Below are positions 60,777 to 64,000 of a DNA stretch of 64,000 bases, piece by piece. The translations under genes were made by a program, and so were the position numbers. The notes beneath the pieces were generated by a model. The model saw nothing but the letters and a program-made list of their open reading frames with translations, made no database searches and was not told the DNA's origin. Source of the stretch: Dyella_B nitratireducens (lineage in GTDB: Bacteria > Pseudomonadota > Gammaproteobacteria > Xanthomonadales > Rhodanobacteraceae); contig NZ_CP064032.1 in NCBI RefSeq assembly GCF_049532905.1, positions 5,580,001-5,644,000 on the forward strand, given 5' to 3'. Position 1 is the first letter of the stretch. Every line of letters begins with the position of its first letter.

Positions 60777-62978
60777 ATGACTAATCTCAATCAACCAGTC
60801 CGGAGTCGCGCCATGCACCTGGCCAGCCGTTGCCTGATGACCATCGTGGCGCTGGGTGCTGCCGTCTGGGCGACCGCCGCCACGGCTAGCACGCTGCAGA
60901 ACATCACCTACAAGACCCTGTCGGGCGGACGCATCGAGCTGCGTATGAGCTTCGACAGCAATCAGGTGCCGCAGCCCAATATCTTCACGACCGAAACGCC
61001 ACCGCGCATCGCGATCGATTTTCCGGACACCACGAATGATGCGGCTCGCCATCAGGACATCGGCGTAGGCACCACGACGGGTGTATCGGCGATAGCTGCT
61101 GGCGGCCGCACCCGTGTCGTGGTCGAGCTGATGCAAGCATCGACTTACAAGTCGCGTGTGGAAGGCAATAGCCTGGTCCTGGTGGTTAACAACGGTACGC
61201 AATCACAGCCGGTGACGACGGCAGCGACCATCGATCCATCGAAGGCACTGCCATCAGCGCTTAACGGCCCGGCGGTCAGCAACATCGACTTCCAGCGTGG
61301 CCCCAACGGCTCCGGTCGCGTGCTGATCAACTTCAGCGGTGCCGGCGCCAATGCGAACATGCATCGCGAAAATGGCGACATCTCCGTGGATGTCACCAAC
61401 GCACAACTCCCGGCCAGCCAAGCGCAGCGCTTGAATGTGCTCGACTTCGCCACGCCGGTGCAGTCGGTTTCACCGAAGTCCACGCCGAACGGCGCACGGG
61501 TCGATATCGCCTACAGCGGCGATGTGGACGTGTCTTCCTACCAGACCGGCAATCAGTACGTGGTCGAGGTGACGCCGAAGAAGCAGGACTCGAAGAACAC
61601 CAATCCTGCTTCCATGGCGCAACCGGTCTACACGGGAAGTCGAGTGACTTTCAACTTCCAGGACATTCCGGTGCGTTCGGCCTTGCAGCTGTTGGCTGAT
61701 GTGTCGGGCCTGAACTTGGTGGCTTCCGACACAGTGGGTGGCAGCGTTACGCTGCGTTTGGTGAACGTGCCATGGGACCAGGCGCTGGATGTGATCCTGC
61801 GCGCCAAGGATCTGGATAAGCGTCGCGACGGCAACGTGATCTGGATTGCTCCGCAGAAGGAGTTGGCCGATTACGAACAAAGTCTGGCCGACGCGCGCTT
61901 CAAGGCGCAGGACACCGCACCGCTGGTCACCACGTATATTCCGATCAGCTATGGCAAGGCGCAGGATATTGCTAAGTTGCTGACGACGGGTGCTCAACAG
62001 AGCACGGGTGGTGGTGGCGGTGGAACAAGTGGTGCCAGCGAGCATCGCGGCTTCCTCTCGCCGCGCGGCAGCGTTACCTTCGACCAGCGCACCAACACGT
62101 TGCTGCTCAACGACACGGCCGAAAAGACCGCTGAGATACGTGCGATCGTTGCTGAATTGGATCGTCCTGTGCAGCAGGTGCTGATCGAATCGCGCATTGT
62201 GATCGCGACCGATGATTTCGAGCGTGATTTGGGTGTTCAATGGGGCATCAATGCTACGCACATCAATCCGAGCGGCCAGCAGCTGTCGTTGGGCAGCGGC
62301 CTTCTGCCCGCCTCGTCGAGTGGCACCACCACGACCACTTACAACGGTCTGCAGAACTACCAGCAGGTCAACCTGCCTGCCACGCCGACCACGGGTACTG
62401 CCTCGACCATTGCTGCCGCGATCCTTGGCAAGAATTACGCGTTGGACCTGGAACTGTCCGCGTCACAGGCGGAAGGGCGCAGCCAGCTGGTATCCAGCCC
62501 ACGCGTGATCACCGCCAATCAACAGGAAGCGGACATCCGGCAAGGTCAGGAAATCGGCTACGTCACCTACCAGAACAGCGTGGGCGGCGGCGGTGCCAGC
62601 GGTACAGCGACGGTGGCCTTCAAGGATGCCGTGCTGGAACTCAAGGTCACACCAACCATTACTGCCGACAATCGCGTTTATCTGGCGATCAACGTGAACA
62701 AGGACTCGCTGCACAACTACATCACCGTGCCGGGCAGCGGCCAGGTGCCGGTGATCGATACGCGCTCGCTCAACACCTCGGTGCTGGTGGATAACGGCCA
62801 GACGGTGGTGCTGGGTGGCATCTATGAAATCAGCAAGACCGACAACATCAACAAGGTGCCGTGGCTGGGCGACATCCCCGGTGTCGGCTTCCTGTTCCGC
62901 AGCACCCAGCGCGTCAACGACAAGGACGAACTGCTGATCTTCGTGACGCCGCGCATCCTCAGCGACAGCCTGCAATAA
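60777..62978 (+). CDS. pilQ: Type IV pilus secretin PilQ
   Basis: 733 residues. Signal peptide (RAMHLASRCLMTIVALGAAV, cleavage near ATA/AST). Two AMIN domains that bind peptidoglycan (SGGRIELRMSFD and SNIDFQRGPNGSGRVLINFS), an N0/STN domain (FNFQDIPVRSALQLLADVSGL), an N1 domain, a Gly-rich loop and the secretin barrel (VLIESRIVIATDDFERDLGVQ, VVLGGIYEISKTDN, VPWLGDIPGVGFLFRST, ELLIFVTPRIL). It forms the outer-membrane pore for the pilus. ATG 60777 has AGGGG nine bases upstream. Confidence 0.96.
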   Translation: MTNLNQPVRSRAMHLASRCLMTIVALGAAVWATAATASTLQNITYKTLSGGRIELRMSFDSNQVPQPNIFTTETPPRIAIDFPDTTNDAARHQDIGVGTTTGVSAIAAGGRTRVVVELMQASTYKSRVEGNSLVLVVNNGTQSQPVTTAATIDPSKALPSALNGPAVSNIDFQRGPNGSGRVLINFSGAGANANMHRENGDISVDVTNAQLPASQAQRLNVLDFATPVQSVSPKSTPNGARVDIAYSGDVDVSSYQTGNQYVVEVTPKKQDSKNTNPASMAQPVYTGSRVTFNFQDIPVRSALQLLADVSGLNLVASDTVGGSVTLRLVNVPWDQALDVILRAKDLDKRRDGNVIWIAPQKELADYEQSLADARFKAQDTAPLVTTYIPISYGKAQDIAKLLTTGAQQSTGGGGGGTSGASEHRGFLSPRGSVTFDQRTNTLLLNDTAEKTAEIRAIVAELDRPVQQVLIESRIVIATDDFERDLGVQWGINATHINPSGQQLSLGSGLLPASSSGTTTTTYNGLQNYQQVNLPATPTTGTASTIAAAILGKNYALDLELSASQAEGRSQLVSSPRVITANQQEADIRQGQEIGYVTYQNSVGGGGASGTATVAFKDAVLELKVTPTITADNRVYLAINVNKDSLHNYITVPGSGQVPVIDTRSLNTSVLVDNGQTVVLGGIYEISKTDNINKVPWLGDIPGVGFLFRSTQRVNDKDELLIFVTPRILSDSLQ

Positions 62979-63000
62979 GCGCGGACTTGTATGACAAACC

Positions 63001-63029
63001 AAAGGGGCGGCCAGTGTGCCGCCCCTTTT
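63001..63029 (+). terminator. Rho-independent terminator after pilQ
   Basis: GGGGCGGC (63004-63011), loop CAGTGT and GCCGCCCC (63018-63025), then TTTT. It closes pilMNOPQ. Confidence 0.9.
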
Positions 63030-63107
63030 GCTTTGTGGCGGACAAGCGGCCAAACTTTCCTACAGCCTTGTGGTCTCAGCCCTCACCAAGAAGTACAGGA
63101 TTTTCGG

Positions 63108-64000
63108 ATGGACATGCCCCAAATTCCCACACCCGGGCATCTGCAACAAGCGTTTTCCCGCCTTCGCGACGATCTGAGGCAACAGATCATCGGCCAACCG
63201 CGGCTCATCGACTGTCTGCTGATCGCCTTGCTGGCGGATGGCCATCTTCTGGTCGAAGGTGCACCGGGTCTGGCCAAGACGACGGCCGTAAAGGCCTTGG
63301 CCAACCGCATTGCCGCCGACTTTCATCGTGTGCAATTCACGCCGGATTTGCTCCCCGCCGACCTCACTGGCACCGACGTATTCCGGCCTCAGTCCGGTAC
63401 GTTCGAATTCGAGCGTGGTCCGCTGTTCCACAACATCGTGCTGGCCGATGAGATCAATCGCGCACCGGCAAAGGTACAGTCGGCGTTGCTGGAAGCGATG
63501 GCGGAGCGGCAGATCACCGTGGGTCGCAATACCTGGCCGCTACCCGATTTGTTCATGGTGATGGCGACGCAAAATCCGATCGAGCAGGAAGGCACGTTTG
63601 CACTGCCCGAGGCCCAGCTCGACCGCTTCGTCATGCACGTGACCATCAGTTATCCCGACGCAGCGGCTGAGTTGGCCATTCTGCGCCTCGCCCGGGAGCA
63701 GGCGAGCAGGCCGGTACATGCATCCGTTCCTACCTCAGCGCTAGTGACGCAGGAAGATGTCTTTGCTGCACGTAGAGCCGTGCTCAGCGTGCATGTAGCG
63801 CCCGCCTTGGAGCAATACCTGGCGCAACTGGTGCTCGCTACACGCGATGCGGGCCAATACGGCCCCGAACTCAAACGCTGGATTGCCTGGGGCGCAAGCC
63901 CGCGTGCCACCATTGCGCTGGACCGTTGCGCACGGGCGCATGCATGGCTGAGTGGACGCGATTTTGCGTTGCCGGAAGACGTGCATGCCATCGCGTACGA
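63108..64000 (+). CDS. MoxR-type AAA+ ATPase, N-terminal part
   Basis: 297 codons are visible; the gene runs past the end of the window. MoxR family: GQPRLIDCLLIALLADGHLLVEGAPGLAKTT with Walker A GAPGLAKT, the Walker B ADEINRAPAKVQSALLEAM, NPIEQEGTFALPEAQLDRF with the sensor Asn, and the lid starting near VTQEDVFAARR. These chaperone-like ATPases usually precede DUF58 and von Willebrand factor A genes. AGGA seven bases before ATG 63108 supports the start. Confidence 0.92.
   Translation, partial: MDMPQIPTPGHLQQAFSRLRDDLRQQIIGQPRLIDCLLIALLADGHLLVEGAPGLAKTTAVKALANRIAADFHRVQFTPDLLPADLTGTDVFRPQSGTFEFERGPLFHNIVLADEINRAPAKVQSALLEAMAERQITVGRNTWPLPDLFMVMATQNPIEQEGTFALPEAQLDRFVMHVTISYPDAAAELAILRLAREQASRPVHASVPTSALVTQEDVFAARRAVLSVHVAPALEQYLAQLVLATRDAGQYGPELKRWIAWGASPRATIALDRCARAHAWLSGRDFALPEDVHAIAY

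Noticed and set aside
1..64000. CRISPR array, prophage or known defence island
   Set aside because: No regularly spaced direct repeats, and no integrase, capsid, tail, restriction-methylation or toxin-antitoxin gene could be supported.

Overview
The window is a piece of chromosome from a gammaproteobacterium of the order Xanthomonadales (Lysobacterales), most likely family Rhodanobacteraceae (Dyella, Rhodanobacter or a relative). The evidence is the gene content and order: trpE..trpG-trpD-trpC followed by a Clp-type CRP gene, speD and coq7 in the xanthomonad arrangement; the zapA-6S RNA-fau block; ponA divergent from pilMNOPQ; a high-GC coding style; and REP-like inverted repeats between genes. 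About 60 protein genes, one tRNA and one 6S RNA can be supported. Most of the window is conserved core genome. Accessory or lineage-specific material is concentrated at 12.1-23.4 kb and 28.3-32.7 kb.

Layout. 0-7 kb: end of a sensor histidine kinase, then the tryptophan genes trpE, trpG, trpD and trpC with a secreted chorismate-lyase-like protein between trpE and trpG, a HAD phosphatase and a MarR-GNAT fusion. 7-12 kb: Clp regulator (minus strand), speD, a GlcF-like Fe-S protein coupled to coq7 (minus strand), rplM-rpsI and tRNA-Gln(CTG). 12-13.3 kb: gene-poor, partly AT-rich tract next to the tRNA, with a degenerate copy of the tRNA 3' end and a decayed reading frame. 13.3-23.4 kb: a carbohydrate locus with two paralogous TonB-dependent receptors flanking a GH78 alpha-L-rhamnosidase, plus TfoX-like and GNAT genes. 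23.4-28.1 kb: rpiA, an EVE protein, fau, 6S RNA, zapA, a TIGR02449-type coiled-coil protein, a UPF0149 protein and pepP. 28.3-32.4 kb: Tat-exported phospholipase C, an XRE regulator and a divergent alpha/beta hydrolase. 32.4-41 kb: pepQ, PilZ and DUF1631 genes, hemW, rdgB, rph, yicC, gmk. 41-46 kb: the Mla phospholipid-transport system (mlaFEDCB with convergent mlaA). 46-54 kb: rpoZ, spoT, ridA, recG, a nucleoside hydrolase, rpmE2 (type B L31), gltA. 54-64 kb: an uncharacterised gene, ponA, pilMNOPQ and the start of a MoxR-type ATPase.

How it fits together. Envelope biology recurs: Mla lipid transport, PBP1a, type IV pilus alignment proteins and secretin, two TonB receptors and a PilZ/DUF1631 pair. 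Three candidate regulatory circuits can be read from the DNA. Clp carries a CRP-type recognition helix, and a perfect TGTGA-N6-TCACA site lies just upstream of the DUF1631-PilZ operon. A 20-bp near-palindrome precedes the MarR-GNAT gene. Two 17-bp dyads lie between the XRE regulator and the hydrolase. The most unusual points are an MlaD with two full MCE units in tandem, the chorismate-lyase-like protein in the trp cluster, two intergenic elements with long terminal inverted repeats (32429-32701 and 57297-57557), and the degenerate duplication of the tRNA-Gln 3' end. I did not find a CRISPR array, an intact prophage, a transposase or an obvious new defence system.
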